64,000 bases of DNA from Pinus tabuliformis (taxonomy: Eukaryota; Streptophyta; Pinopsida; Pinales; Pinaceae): positions 510,798,102 through 510,862,101 of the forward strand of contig CM062805.1 of NCBI GenBank assembly GCA_031772625.1, read 5' to 3'. The position numbers and the translations under genes were made by a program. A model generated the notes under the pieces. It saw only the letters and a program-made list of their open reading frames with translations. It had not been told where the DNA came from and ran no database searches. Positions 47,893-59,879 of the stretch are shown here, piece after piece; positions within the stretch are counted from its first letter, which is position 1, and each line of letters starts with the position of its first letter.

Positions 47893-50800
47893 TATGATTT
47901 AATTTATTCTATGCCATATGACGTGTGCGTAGTTTGTACACATGGTTTTATTTAGAATAGAACATGAGTGAACCATGTAGGAACCAACCCATATGCTCAT
48001 CACATTGTTTAGCTTTCCAGTAGTATATATCAATTGACGATGAGGTTTTATCCCAAGATTTGATGGTGGAGATCAAAATGGTTATTATTAGAGTCAAGGA
48101 CCATTAATTTCTTCTGATTTTGTCAGTTTCATTTGTTCTTTGTGGCTAGAGCACGGCTATGATCTGCTACTTATTCAAGCTTTCTAATTTCCACCTATCT
48201 TGTTTCCTCCATCTGTAAATATCATACCTTCTAGACATTGGTAGGCTTACATAGCAAGAATATGTTTTTCCATTTGTGGGAAGAATGGTAACTCCTTTAA
48301 CCTGACTTTTCATGTTGATCTTTTACAATACGAATTCCCTTAAGATTTAATTTATTGTGATAATCTTTTTGTGCGTCTCTGATGAAAATTACAGAAAATA
48401 GGATTTTATTTTTGGATAGACTCAATAACTATGACTATATTATATAATTACAGTAACCCTCATTATCATTTCCACTTTGGTAAGTTATTCCAAGGTTAAC
48501 AATTCCATCGATTTCTCAAGATTTGTTTATGAGGTCTTTAAAGGGTTTCCTAATCATTTTCCTTTCTAATTTGTAGGATTTTGGTGTGGCCATGGCATTC
48601 ATGGAATTTTATTTGGCTTCGAATTCCTTTAATAATTAGTAAGTTATCTTCTTAATTTCGAGATTCACCCTTCCTCATTCATTCTCAAGGTTATGTCATA
48701 TTCCAACCTAGGGTTTATTCCTAAAACCTTGAGTGTTTTATTAAAGTTTATGATATTTCTAATCATGATCATCCCTTTTTAAGGTTGGAATCCTATCATA
48801 ACTCTTTTAATTTTATCCATATTGGAAGAGGTTCGATTCCTATATTATTCACAAGAATAAAATTACTCTCTCTTCAGTTTATTATTTGGATCTAGGGTTC
48901 TAATTATTTAAACCCTAGTCTTGTTATTATCTTGTTTATCCATTTTTAAGCGACTATAATGAGTCATAGGGTTTACGATTCTATTGTTCGACTTATGGTT
49001 CTTTATATTTTTTTTGTAATTAATTTATTTTTTTAATACATTATACTCATTTTGACTCTCTATTGGACTTTACAGGGTCTCGATGTTGGGTGGTACACCT
49101 CCTACCCTTAGGTATATATTGTGGTTTTGATTTATGTTCAAGTAATTCATTCATTTTCATTTTATCCCCATCCTCTTTTAATCTTGGTTTAAGTCTAAAA
49201 TTTTATCTTGGTGACAGGTATGGATCCAATGTGGTGCATTCAAACTAGACCTTTTATCTATGGCAATTTTTTTGATGGGAAACCAAGATTAATTCTACTC
49301 CTTTATCTTCTTTATAGGTCAGTTGTATTGCTTAACCAAGTACCTCTCATTTGTATGTCTGAGAAGTATTGGTCTATGTTTTCTCAACAAAGAAACATCA
49401 CTTATGTATTATGGATCAATTTGTTTGAACATAATCTTATTATTCCCTTCAATGGATTTAGCATCCATTAACCTTGCACTATTTAATACATGTACAATGC
49501 ATATATGACTGAGGGCCTATTTACCTATTTAGTTCTCAATTGACTAGGTCCTTGTAGACCTTGTGAGGGTATATATGCTTCTCTTCTAATCATTTGTTAA
49601 TATATAATCTCCATATCTTTAATTGTTTAGCTCAAAATTGTATACTTTGTTGCCTCGGCAATGTGTGGATATTAACTCATAGCTTAATTTTATCTTTTTA
49701 TGGCTCACATGCCATTGTATTCCATTACTATTTACAAGCTTTTCAATATTACTTTGTTCATAGTTTTCTTTTAAACTTACTTGTAGTCATCATGATTAAT
49801 TTAGCAATCCATCCAATTGTTAATTCTATATATAAAGCACATGCCCAACTTGGGTCCTTCTCTTTCGATTTATTTGATACAAATATAGATTCTTTCAAAT
49901 ATAGATTCCTTGTTCAATATTTAATAGAAGTTAAGTACTATCTTGTAATCAAATTATAATGGCCTAGTCTTACTTTTCTAAAAGTATTTTCCATATCCTA
50001 TTATAAAATATCACACAATTTATCTATTTAATTTTGAATAATTACAGTAAAAAAGTGATTATTAATACATGTACCACATACATTGAATCCATAACCTAAT
50101 GTGTTTTAGAAATATTTTTATTATAATATTATATTTTGATATTTTCCCTCACTATTTTCTATACTTCTTTGTTACAATATATTTACCCGTAAGGATTCAT
50201 ACTTTTTGAAGGTGATTGACATACACCTTGTCTATTTATAAAGTCTTTTGTATATATATATATTATAAACATTACAGAGGACTTTATAATACATAATAAA
50301 GTTTGTATATATATATTATACACAGTACTGAGGACTTTATAATGTATAATAAAAGACTTTATTATTCCATAAAGACTCTATAATTATTGTGAGAATACCT
50401 TTCTCTTTTACTATAAGGAAACTTAGTACACCTTCTCACTGCTTAATCAAGGGTCTAACTAGACCCAAAAACAGATTAACTGCTAATGGTACTATATAAG
50501 TATATTATATTATATTTATTCCATTTTCCTTATTTTATTTAATGACCTTGTTATATATATGTATAAGATTTTGACATTTTAATTTATGCTTACAATCTCA
50601 GGCTCGTACTAAATTAATTAAATTAGCCCGAGATTAATATTCAACTTGCAATAACTATCTTATTCTAAATAATCAGTTATGTCCATAGTACTTAAATATA
50701 TCCATAAATCATAGTAAATTCTTGTTACCACTGCACAACTTCAACCGAACTCATAAACAATAAATAACAATAATGAATATAGATGCCAGCATGTAATCAA

Positions 50801-50979
50801 TAAAATCACAATTATTTGGCATTGGCCAACTGTTTAGGAATAGTAAGGGAGAGAGCACGTACCTCCCAACTAATGAACAATTCCCCCAAGTTTAGATTTT
50901 CCGTATCTAGGAATTAACAACCTTCAATTTGTTCCTTAATGGTTTTTTTATAGTTTTTCCAAACAATTTTTTTTTACTT

Positions 50980-51191
50980 TTTTTCAAAAAGAGGGGTTAG
51001 TCCCGAGAAGAAGCATTATATTAGGTCCAATATGTACAATATTTACAACGGTCACATCAATCACATTTATAATCACATTTATTTCTCCAAGATACAGCTG
51101 CTCTATCGCCCAGTGCAATTGACGAGATTTGATCGCGGGCGGGGTGCGAGGAAGCCGACAACCCCCACTGTGCGAGCCATGCACTCGGGTG
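50980..51191 (-). mobile_element. tRNA-related SINE with about 20-bp target-site duplication
   Basis: The SINE is absent from the other A LTR at the homologous place (near 10930). Flanks read CAAACAATTTTTTTTTACTT (50960-50979) and CAAACAATTTTTTCTTTACTT (51192-51212), a TSD with one difference. On the minus strand it starts with a head containing TGGCTCGCACAGTGGG (A-box-like) and GATCAAATCTC (B-box-like), and ends in an A-rich tail. About 210 bp. Confidence 0.78.
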
Positions 51192-51650
51192 CAAACAATT
51201 TTTTCTTTACTTGCACTTCTTAATTAACTAGTATTTTTATTTAAAATAAGAAAAGCTTTTCCTTTTCTCTAAACCACACCTTTCTCTCCTCATATGTTTT
51301 TCCTTTTATTTTACCCAACTTACCAATTCTCTCCATCTAAGTATTTAGCATAATATTTCTCTCCCATTATGATATTGTTAAATTGATAGTTTTTTCTTAG
51401 GATTTTTAGGAAAATATCTGGGAAGGTCAACTATGTTGAATTGACCACTAAAAAAAGTTTTCTAGAATACCAATAAGTCTCTATTAATCATGTTCCTTTT
51501 ACTATTATCAGCAAATAACTCATCTATTCATCAAATAAAATTTAATTACATAAGTAATTTCAATCCTGGCTTCCATAACCTCTATGTTCAAATAATAATC
51601 TCAATAATCTAAAAATAGTTGTCTTCAAAAGAAAAGTACAGCGGTGTACA

Positions 51651-52557
51651 TTACCATTGAAAAAGATTAAATCTCTTGACGTATAAACCTTTTTTCAAGT
51701 TTTACATTGTAGAAAGAGGTCTAGATATCAAGAGATGTGTTCCCTTTCTATACTTGGTAGATCCGTTGTTAAGATGCATTTGCTTAAATTGACTTTTTTT
51801 ATATATATTCTAAATACAGCATATTAATTTTATACTAAAAAATTAAATGAATTACACATTTCCCTTTTATTATTCTTATTAGGAAGTAATTGATTTTTTT
51901 ACTTTCAATTACTTATTCTCTTTGTTTATTGAAATATTTTTGTATGGTTAACATTATATATATAAACACACATTCTCTCTCTACATATGAAGCTGATATT
52001 GATACAAATGAATTGGATTTGACATTAAAATCATTTATTTAAGTTTTTTGTATAAATATTTTTAAAAAGTATACAAATTACACATTTTTAATACTCAAAA
52101 TAGAAACTATACGGTTCTTATTTTTATTTATAATTACTTTATCTCTTTCTAAACTTTGTTACACAAATATGTTACTTTCATATGGTTATTGAAATATTTT
52201 ATTTATGGTTTATAGTGAGAGTGAAGGATTTTTACATCTCCTTGACTTAGCATTTTATTTATGGTTTATAGTGAGAGTGAAGGATTTTTACATCTCCTTG
52301 ACGCTAAGTCGTAATATCAACTAACTGAACCAACATAGTGACATAATTAAAAATAACCAAACATGCATATTTATTATTAATTTTAATTATAGTTTAATTT
52401 GTATTTTTAATTAGAGAATGTTTTATTTTTATTGCACCTAGTAGTGCATTCTACCACCCAATATGAGGGCAATGTGTGATTCCATCTATGCTCCCTTTCA
52501 AAACAAAAATTAAAGATACTGTAAATAAAAAAATGTTCGCAACAATCAAAATAGAAT

Positions 52558-52560
<3 letters not shown>
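51651..52560. other. AT-rich flank with a 56-bp tandem duplication
   Basis: No gene is visible. 52196-52246 and 52252-52302 are nearly identical (gtttatagtgagagtgaagg...catctccttgac). Confidence 0.7.
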
Positions 52561-52634
<74 letters not shown>

Positions 52635-52699
52635 AAAAAAAACGAATTATAAAACATCAACAGTTCCACTCTCACTGATGATGATGATGATGATGATGG
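52561..52699. repeat. Microsatellites (TA)n(GA)n and (ATG)n
   Basis: 52561-52630 is TA then GA. 52679-52699 is (GAT)n. The latter lies where the 3' end of the minus-strand ORF1 element would be. Confidence 0.9.
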
Positions 52700-52745
52700 T
52701 TAACGTCCACTGAGACCAAATTGGTCTATCGGACCTACAATTTTC

Positions 52746-53888
52746 TTAATTTTTACTTGTCTGGCTCCTCGTCTTTCTTGGCGAGATTGGCGTTGTAGCT
52801 TTCTTTCTTTTCTCTACGGTCTTCCAACTTCCTTTGTCTTGCATCTCCTTCATCTCTTCTGGTTCTTGGGACATTGGTGTCTTAGCTTCGCGATCTATTG
52901 TGTTCGTTCTTTTGAAAATATTCGGAGAAGAAGTTTGGTTTAGGAGATCTGCTTTGCTGTTAAATGAAGATTTATTTTCTGCGGTATTCAAATCCTCATA
53001 ACTGTTGATTTGTTGGGGCAGGCTTTCTCCTTGCTTGTTTTGAGAGTTGTTTCCTTCTTCCTTGATTCCTTGTAACTCAGAGTTTTCTCTAGAATATTCT
53101 TCTTTGATGACAGTGTAGTGTTCTTTTTGTGCTCCTTCCCACCATGTAGATCTGTGGTGGTTTTTTCTAGCAAATTTTTTCTCAGAGGCTTTTGGGCAAT
53201 TTTTGGCTAGATGCCCCATCTCAAAGCACGATCGACATCTGAAGAGGACACTTTCATAATCAAGCTTCTGGTTCCATACATAGTCTTTACTTGTTAGGTT
53301 TATTTCAGCTGGGAATCCGGCGCTGAAATCCATTTCCACACAGATGCGTGCATAGGTGGTTCTGGCATATTCCTCTGTTTCTGGGCACCTACAGTAAAAT
53401 TTCCCAATTGCATTTCCGATGGCTTTTAGCGAGGAAAGATTCCAGAGATGCAAGGGTAGGCTTGGCAATCTCACCCAAACTGGTGCTGAGGTTATCACTG
53501 CTGTAGAGGGATCGAATGATGGGTTCCATGGCTTCATGAATAGGCCTGATTTTTCCCAAAACCAAGGGCCGGAATCTAGAATACATTGTCTGCTTTCAGG
53601 ATTTTCAAAATCTACTATAAAGAAACCTCTAGCACAGGGGTAGATATTAATTTCATCAGAAATGATAGGCTTCCATACCTCCAAGATCCAATTGTGGAGT
53701 GCTATCAGTCGCGGCCAAAAACCATTGAACCGGCAAATTAGGGCACTTTCAGAGAACTTCAAAGCTTCATCGAGTGAGTCCTGGACCACTTGGATAGTGG
53801 GAGCTGGGGCTTCACTCACGATATGGGCAGGAGATTGCCCTCCAGATGCCGATGAGCCACTAATTATTTTTGCGAAGCTCAGAGCCAT
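52746..53888 (-). CDS. LINE-type ORF1 protein, DUF4283 plus CCHC zinc knuckle
   Basis: This 380-aa frame is uninterrupted. Residues about 1-45 are Ser/Ala/Pro-rich. Residues about 48-200 match DUF4283 ('ALICRFNGFWPRL', 'GPWFWEKSGLFMKPW', 'APVWVRLPSLPLHLW', 'ARICVEMDFSAGFP'). C218, C221, H226 and C231 form a CX2CX4HX4C knuckle. The tail is polar and Lys-rich. It is clearly related to the 1400-3532 protein from its DUF4283 onward, including the C-terminal W-K/R-x-VEKRKK-like end, but lacks the ubiquitin-like module. No ORF2 follows: the next 190 bp hold only a short 3' part and microsatellites. The likely role is RNA binding in a LINE ribonucleoprotein. Confidence 0.8.
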   Translation of the reverse strand: MALSFAKIISGSSASGGQSPAHIVSEAPAPTIQVVQDSLDEALKFSESALICRFNGFWPRLIALHNWILEVWKPIISDEINIYPCARGFFIVDFENPESRQCILDSGPWFWEKSGLFMKPWNPSFDPSTAVITSAPVWVRLPSLPLHLWNLSSLKAIGNAIGKFYCRCPETEEYARTTYARICVEMDFSAGFPAEINLTSKDYVWNQKLDYESVLFRCRSCFEMGHLAKNCPKASEKKFARKNHHRSTWWEGAQKEHYTVIKEEYSRENSELQGIKEEGNNSQNKQGESLPQQINSYEDLNTAENKSSFNSKADLLNQTSSPNIFKRTNTIDREAKTPMSQEPEEMKEMQDKGSWKTVEKRKKATTPISPRKTRSQTSKN

Positions 53889-53919
53889 ATCTCAGATCTG
53901 CACCGGATCTATACCGCAG

Positions 53920-54165
53920 ATTCAATTCAATACCGTAGATCTATACTGCAGATCTGAAGAGATACGAACGTCCCACTCTGAAGAGATACGAAGTTCGCGC
54001 AGATCTGAAGAGATCTGAAGAGATACGAATAGATACGAAGAGGTCTGAAGAGATACCCTCAGATCTGAAGAGATACGAAGAGATACCCAACCGCAGATCT
54101 GAAGAGAACCCAGCCGCGTCTCTGAACCCAACCGCAAGATCTGAAGAGAACCCAACCATAAGGAC
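53920..54165 (-). repeat. Tandem AGATCTGAAGAGATACGAAG-type repeats upstream of the ORF1
   Basis: Many imperfect copies of AGATCTGAAGAGATACGAA and 'aacccaaccgc' occur over about 240 bp, from just upstream of the ATG at 53888. By position this is the 5' UTR or internal promoter region of the minus-strand LINE-type element. Repeated 5' UTR monomers are known for other L1s. Confidence 0.7.
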
Positions 54166-54504
54166 CGCGTCTCGCTTGGTTGATTTTAGAGAGATAAACT
54201 AATTTAAAAACACACTTATATTTTCATTGTAAATATATTAATATAAGAATTAAATATTTTTTTAAATATCCATGTTACTTTTTTTATTTGAATATCAACT
54301 GTGTTTGTGTGTTGATCATAGGAAAATATTTCAATGCACAGAAGAAAGAAATAATAAAAAGTATGACAATTTAGTTACTTCCTAATAAAGTGAAGATGTG
54401 TAATTCATTGAATTGTTAATATAAATTGATATATGGCATGTAAAAAATATCAACAATAATAAAATATTCAATATCGGTCATAAATACAATATTTCATTAT
54501 GCAA

Positions 54505-54692
54505 CCCCCAAGGGCAAGTTCAATTGGTGATGGTTGTGAAAGTGAAGTGTTATGTTCAAGGAGGTTCAAGGTTCAAATCTCCATGATTCACTTGTGCCTA
54601 CGCAAGTTGCATCTGTAGGCACCTAAATTGACCTTGTCTCACACGAGTATGAGACCAACCTAGTTGTTGATTTCTCTACATACAAAGAAAGA
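54505..54692 (+). mobile_element. tRNA-related SINE with 11-bp target-site duplication
   Basis: Flanks TCATTATGCAA at 54494-54504 and 54693-54703 are identical. The 188-bp body has a perfect-looking B box GGTTCAAATCT (54570-54580), an A-box-like TTCAATTGGTGATGG about 45 bp upstream, and a T-rich 3' end. This is a structurally complete SINE insertion. Confidence 0.82.
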
Positions 54693-54703
54693 TCATTATG
54701 CAA

Positions 54704-55409
54704 GGTTAATTAATATTGACATATATTTAGAACTATATTAATAACATATTTTTTTTTTAATGTGAATAATGTGCTCCATAAACAAAATATTCTAATGCTC
54801 ATATTAACTAAAATATTTCGAAGCCATTTATGCATATATGTATATGTTATATAAAGAAACTAAAAAAAAAAACCTACAATTAAAGTGTTAGAAAACATTT
54901 CAAGTAGCCTTACTATTTTACAATTTTGTCATTTTTTAAGTATATTTAAAGGTTAATTTAGTCTAAAATCTAGAAATGATTTGTAGAAATTGAAAATTTA
55001 AGTTGTGTTGTCTACATAATTCTGTTGATTTTTCAAGTGCAATAAATGGAAGGTAAATACTTTTGAAAACTCATAATTACTACTAATGATTTTGATATTC
55101 TTTTAGTTTATCCTTTATATCATTGACAAATTACACTTCAGAAATTAAACCATATAAATACAATAGGAAAATAGAGATCATCGTTGGTGTTCAGATATGG
55201 GTTATAGATTCAACCCCTTCCCCATTTATTGTCAATCCGAGGTTCATTAGTTATTTTAAGGTTATCATGCAAAGTCTATGCAGGCCACAAGTTCCCTACC
55301 CAATATTGAGCCTTCACGAAATACAAGACCCAACAAATGCTATGAATCGAGTAACAACAAAGTAAATAATGGTAACAACAACTTAGAGAAACAATAATTC
55401 AGAATCATA
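54704..55409. other. AT-rich spacer
   Basis: I see no supported gene. An 80-codon plus ORF at 55123-55365 has no recognisable features, though it contains a B-box-like GATTCAACCCC and could be a SINE relic. Confidence 0.45.
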
Positions 55410-55741
55410 GTTGTTGGGCCATAGAAAAGGTATGCTTTATCCTCATATTAGCTTAATTAATCATTCATTTTTATATGTTTATCTTCATTTTAGAAAATAA
55501 TTTAGAAGAAATGATTGTAGAAGCTGAATAAAATCAATCATTAACGAATTGTGTAATTTTGGGCATGAAAGCTAACTTTTGCTATTTTTATATGTAGGAA
55601 TATGAATTGAACGATTTTTGTTCAAACGATGGAACAATAGCGACCAAGAAAAGAAAAAGGACAATGTCTCGCTCATGAAGGCTAGCGGAAGAATAGGGGA
55701 ATCAAGTTTATTTTGTAATAAAATTTGATTGTCGGTTGTGA

Positions 55742-55771
55742 AATCCTCAGGATCTCTTGATCCTGAGGATT
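55742..55771. promoter_or_regulatory. Perfect 13-bp inverted repeat upstream of the TATA box
   Basis: AATCCTCAGGATC, loop TCTT, GATCCTGAGGATT. It ends 27 bp before the TATA box. It could form a hairpin or be a dimeric factor-binding site. Confidence 0.8.
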
Positions 55772-55798
55772 CACTCCTATCCGTTTGTCTCTCATAGA

Positions 55799-55808
55799 TT
55801 ATATAAAG
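55799..55808 (+). promoter_or_regulatory. TATA box of the element E LTR
   Basis: TTATATAAAG lies in the middle of the putative LTR, where an LTR promoter is expected. Confidence 0.5.
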
Positions 55809-56653
55809 CCGATAAGCGAAATAGAACAAGCTAGCTAGGAATTGGGAGATTGTAACTTTCATTTTTGACACAGAGTATTCTCACTATGGTGATGTTGTAT
55901 CTTTATTATTGAATTTAATGAGAAAGACTGTGTTTTACTTGTAATCGCATTCTGAGTGTCTTTCGGCAGTGACTTCTAGAGACTCTAGGCCCGGTCGCTA
56001 GGGGATTTACTGCTTTTCTTGTGCCATACTTATTTCTTTTTACTCTTGTAATTGTTTATTCCTATTATTTCATGAAACTAGAATTATTTTGATTTTTGTG
56101 AGTATTGATCTTTATGATTTACCTTTACTGTTCAAAGTAGATTTTATATCTTGCTAGGTTTACACCTATTTGTTAGGCTTTGATGAATTTATCAGATTAG
56201 TTTAAGTACTTGATTGGTGTTCCTTCTGAGTAGTGTTATCAGAGATCTTGAATTCACAGTTGTTGCTTTCAGTTAAAAGCTTGAATAGTTGCTTGTTGTT
56301 TATTTGTTGTAGTTTTCCTTCTTGTTGAATGAATTATTGTCAATATTAGTTAGTAAATATGCTAAGAGTGATTCCTTTAGCATACTTGCATTCAGATTTA
56401 GTTTTCTGCACAATCGATGGAAATATATTTGAAAATGATTTAAGGTTTTCCTTCATATTTTTTTTGGATTAAACTTCAAGAATTATATATTAATTATTGC
56501 AATGATTTGAAATCATTTCATTCTGAATTAGCCTCCGAATTCACTTGCATAGAGAATGCTGAACACTATTGAAATAAACAGACATACCCTGGGTTGATAA
56601 TTAATATAGGTATTAATCTTTCTTTCAATAGTAATATTAGTGCACTAAAATTT

Positions 56654-56671
56654 TGGCATCATTGTTGGGAA
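56654..56671 (+). other. Element E primer-binding site, transition-decayed
   Basis: TGGCATCATTGTTGGGAA aligns to the Athila-type TGGCGCCGTTGCCGGGGA. All six differences are G-to-A or C-to-T, as expected from deamination of methylated cytosines. Confidence 0.68.
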
Positions 56672-57099
56672 GAGTGTTTCAAAGTGATTTCTTTTTATTT
56701 TTCTTGTTGTAAAAGAATTGGATATTAAAAATGGGAGGTAAGAACCTGCGTAACCAGCAAGTAAAGCGCTTGCTGAACAACCCATTTTTTAGCAAATGAG
56801 CAGAGCTTAAAGAGGAGCAGGGGTTTTTATGAATGAATAAGAAGAAAAAGATAGAAAGGGATCAGAAACCCCCACCCAACTCCACAAAACCCAAGGGATT
56901 GGTGAACCTTGGAAGATCAACTTTTATAGACGAAATCATAAAGAAAGCAGAATATGAGGCATGAGTAGGACCCCAGAATAAGTCCTCAAGCAACAGGCTC
57001 ACCATCTGCAGCCTATGCTAAGATTCATAGCCAAACCAGAGGATCTAAATAGAGCTTTCAGGTTACCGAAAATTTACATTTTGATCCTTCACAAGAGGT

Positions 57100-58850
57100 A
57101 AAATCGTGTAATTTAAGATAAGGAGAGGGAGAAACCAGTGGAGATGCTAAGGCAGAGCCACATTTGTCTAAACTAGGATATCCCGTGATCGTAGATTTGA
57201 GCAGTGCCGTAAAACCACTTCGGATTGAAAATACTCCACTTACTCAGATAGAATCCCCTCAAGTCCCTAAAGGATATTGGCACATTTTTCGACCAAATGG
57301 CGAATCAACCACCTCAAGGTTAGACCTCGACGTTGGAATATCCCATAGTCGACGTAGTAGCTAATTCCCCAATGAAAGATATTCCCTTGGAAAACATCCC
57401 AACCTTTCACGGGATGACCACGGAGGATCTGGATCCCTTCTTATTTGAGTTTAATGTCCTGTATAGAGGATATGATTACACCACCGATCCTCAAAAATTG
57501 AAGTTTTTCCCTTCTACCCTAAAAGGAGAAGCTTTGCGGTGGTTTATGGGTTTGGGAAGGCGCACTATTAACTCTTGGGATGACATGAAAACTTCTTTTC
57601 TCTTGAAATATCAAGACTATTGTATGACTAGAAAATTAAAAGACAAAATCTTTAAAATGTCTGCAAAGAATAATGAAACTCTAGAGGAATATGTCGAATG
57701 ATTTCAGTATAATTTGGAGAGATCCCCTCACTCCACATTACCAAAAGCAGTCCTGGAAGCCATATTAGCAAAAGGAATGAAAGAAGAATGGATAGAAACT
57801 TTAAATATGATGGGGAAGGGAGACATTTCTGAAGAGGATTATGATGAAGTTTTTGGATTGTGTATCGGATGTCCACGAGGCAGCACACGCACTGGGTCAG
57901 GAAGTCGAGATTCTATAACTAGAGGAAGAAAACTTCCCAGTGGATGCGTGACGAGTAGAAATCTGTAACCTCCTAGAGGACTTCAAGACAGACATCTTAG
58001 GCACACTAAATACACCGTTAGATGTCCTGTCGGCGAAACATAAACAAGCCTTAGTAGAACATAATTTGGCCATTTTTTTCCCACGTTGTTGGAAGAAGAA
58101 CAATCAACAGGAGTGTCCATTGGACATGGTCCAGACATGCGCTATCTGCACCAAGGACCATGCCACTAAGTAGTGTCCATCACTTCTAGGGCTGAAAGCA
58201 TTTTTTAAAGAAGGAGAAGAAGAGACAGAACCAGTGTACTTAATGAACCAGTGTCGAAAGTGGCAAGGTTGACCCACAAATATGTCACAAGACCCATCTC
58301 AGTTCTTTGGTTGTTTGCCATTTAACCAGCAGTAGAATTCTGGAACAAAATGGCAAGGTCAATCACCTTTCTCGACTTGGTAGTCCCGACCATTTCCTAA
58401 GTCACCTTGGCCAACTTAGTCCTTTTTAGGTAATCGTTGGCTGAATTCTCCTTGTTCTAATCCTTTTTGGAAAAGTAATCCATACCCATCCCATTTTCCT
58501 GCCTCTACTTCACAAAATTCAAACTGGTCCCTGAATTGGCAATGACCTATAGGGATAACCAATTCTCCTATGGGAAGAGGCCCTCAACCTCACCTAAATT
58601 ACCAGCCCCATATCCATTACATCAAAATCCTCAGCCCCTTCTGCATCCCCAACTAGAAGCTCAACCAAATCAAAACTGCAATAATAGATCGGTTCAACTG
58701 ATACAAATTATTGAAAACTCACACCTTGAGACCAAACAAAAATAATGTAGTGAAGTTAGGCTGAGGTTAGGACACATTATCTCTCTTGACAAAGATAAAT
58801 ACCAGCCACTAGATGAGTTAGAAACATCACCTGTAACTACACCTTCAACT
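57100..58850 (+). pseudogene. Element E gag
   Basis: Frame 57333-57701 holds the conserved gag core ('NIPTFHGMTTEDLDPFLFEF', 'LKFFPSTLKGEALRWFMGLG', 'FLLKYQDYCMTRKLKDKIF'). It continues after a TGA as 57714-57968. A zinc knuckle 'CAICTKDHATK-C' lies near 58140-58175 with a TAG just before the last Cys. A Trp/Gln/Pro-rich tail follows to about 58740. Several stops and frame changes. Confidence 0.75.
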
Positions 58851-59640
58851 GTGACTAACACAAAAATAAAACAGGGAGAAGACACAGTCGAACAAAAAGA
58901 TCCTGAAAAACTCATAATTACTTCTCCCCCGTTCCTTGAAAGATTAGAAATACCTAAACCAATTGTTTATCCAGACTTTGATCTCTTAGGGGAACTTAAA
59001 AATCTATGCATTAAAATTCCTCTCCTCCAGGCCATCCAAGATATTCCTATTTATGCTAAAATGATTAAAGAACTATGTGCGAAAAAGCCTGTGAGGAAAA
59101 TAAAAGCTTCACCAACTATCCATGTCGTAGGGACCTTGTCTGATTTACTTTTGGGTGGGGAAACACCAATAAAATATGAAGATCTAGGGAATCCCATAGT
59201 TACAGTCCAAATACATGGCTGCTCCTTTCTAAACACACTAGTTGACTTGGGTGCAACCATTAACATCTTAACCGCGGAAACTTGTGAGACACTTGGTATC
59301 ACAGCTTTGGAACCAAACACAACCACTACCCTACTAGAACTTGCTGATCGTTCAGTGGTAAAACTAGAGGGAACTTTATAGGACATTATGGTTTCCATTC
59401 ATTCATGGGAGTACCCAGTGGATTTTCTAGTTATCAACCGAAAAAGTCAATTAGATGGGAACCCTTTAATTTTGGCATGACCTTGGTTGGCAACAACCGA
59501 TGCTTATATAGGTTTCCATAGGGGCAGCATGACCATTGCTAAGGGTGACACTGTAAATAATCTTGTTTTATATCCTCCTTCCAAACCAAGTCCACCCATT
59601 ATGAAAATACATAAACAACCACCCACATACTTGGAAGAAG
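58851..59640 (+). pseudogene. Element E protease region
   Basis: Frame 58851-59381 includes 'GNPIVTVQIHGCSFLNTLVD' and 'DLGATINILTAETCETLGI', matching the DLGASIN active-site form of plant gypsy proteases. A TAG at 59379 ends the frame. The continuation (about 59390-59480) gives the second protease strand region. Confidence 0.7.
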
Positions 59641-59879
59641 GTATTTGTTAACCACTTAGGGTAGCAGAGGCACTTGAATTCAAGAATTGGACTGAAGATG
59701 ATGTAATCAATAAATTTATTAATCAGCTAGCCACTATGAATAATGTAAAATTTCAAATTTTGAAAATAATTCTTGACAATGAAGCCTTCGAAGACCGCTT
59801 GAAAGATATTGACGATCACCATATCCGGACAACTGCAGTTCATAATAGCGAGCTTGTTGAAATTGAACTAGGCATGATT

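Larger units (their letters stand above)
47837..51650 (-). repeat. Element A 5' LTR, distal part
   Basis: It matches 8414-11412 and ends at TGTACA (51650). It is longer than the other copy because of a SINE (50980-51191) and AT-rich expansions around 49800-50500. A (TA)n(GA)n array occupies 47837-47891. Confidence 0.75.
55410..56644 (+). repeat. Element E putative 5' LTR
   Basis: The end (...TTAGTGCA) is placed by the PBS. The start (TGTTGGGCC near 55410) is a guess, as the second LTR is not in the window. It holds a TATA box and a perfect hairpin (see separate entries). Confidence 0.45.

Noticed and set aside
53922..54159. Two overlapping minus ORFs with repeated 'SSDLRVSLQ'-like peptides
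   Set aside because: They are translations of the AGATCTGAAGAG tandem repeat in several frames; periodic by construction.
54570..54580. A functional tRNA gene at the strong B box
   Set aside because: There is no cloverleaf or acceptor stem; TSD and length fit a SINE.
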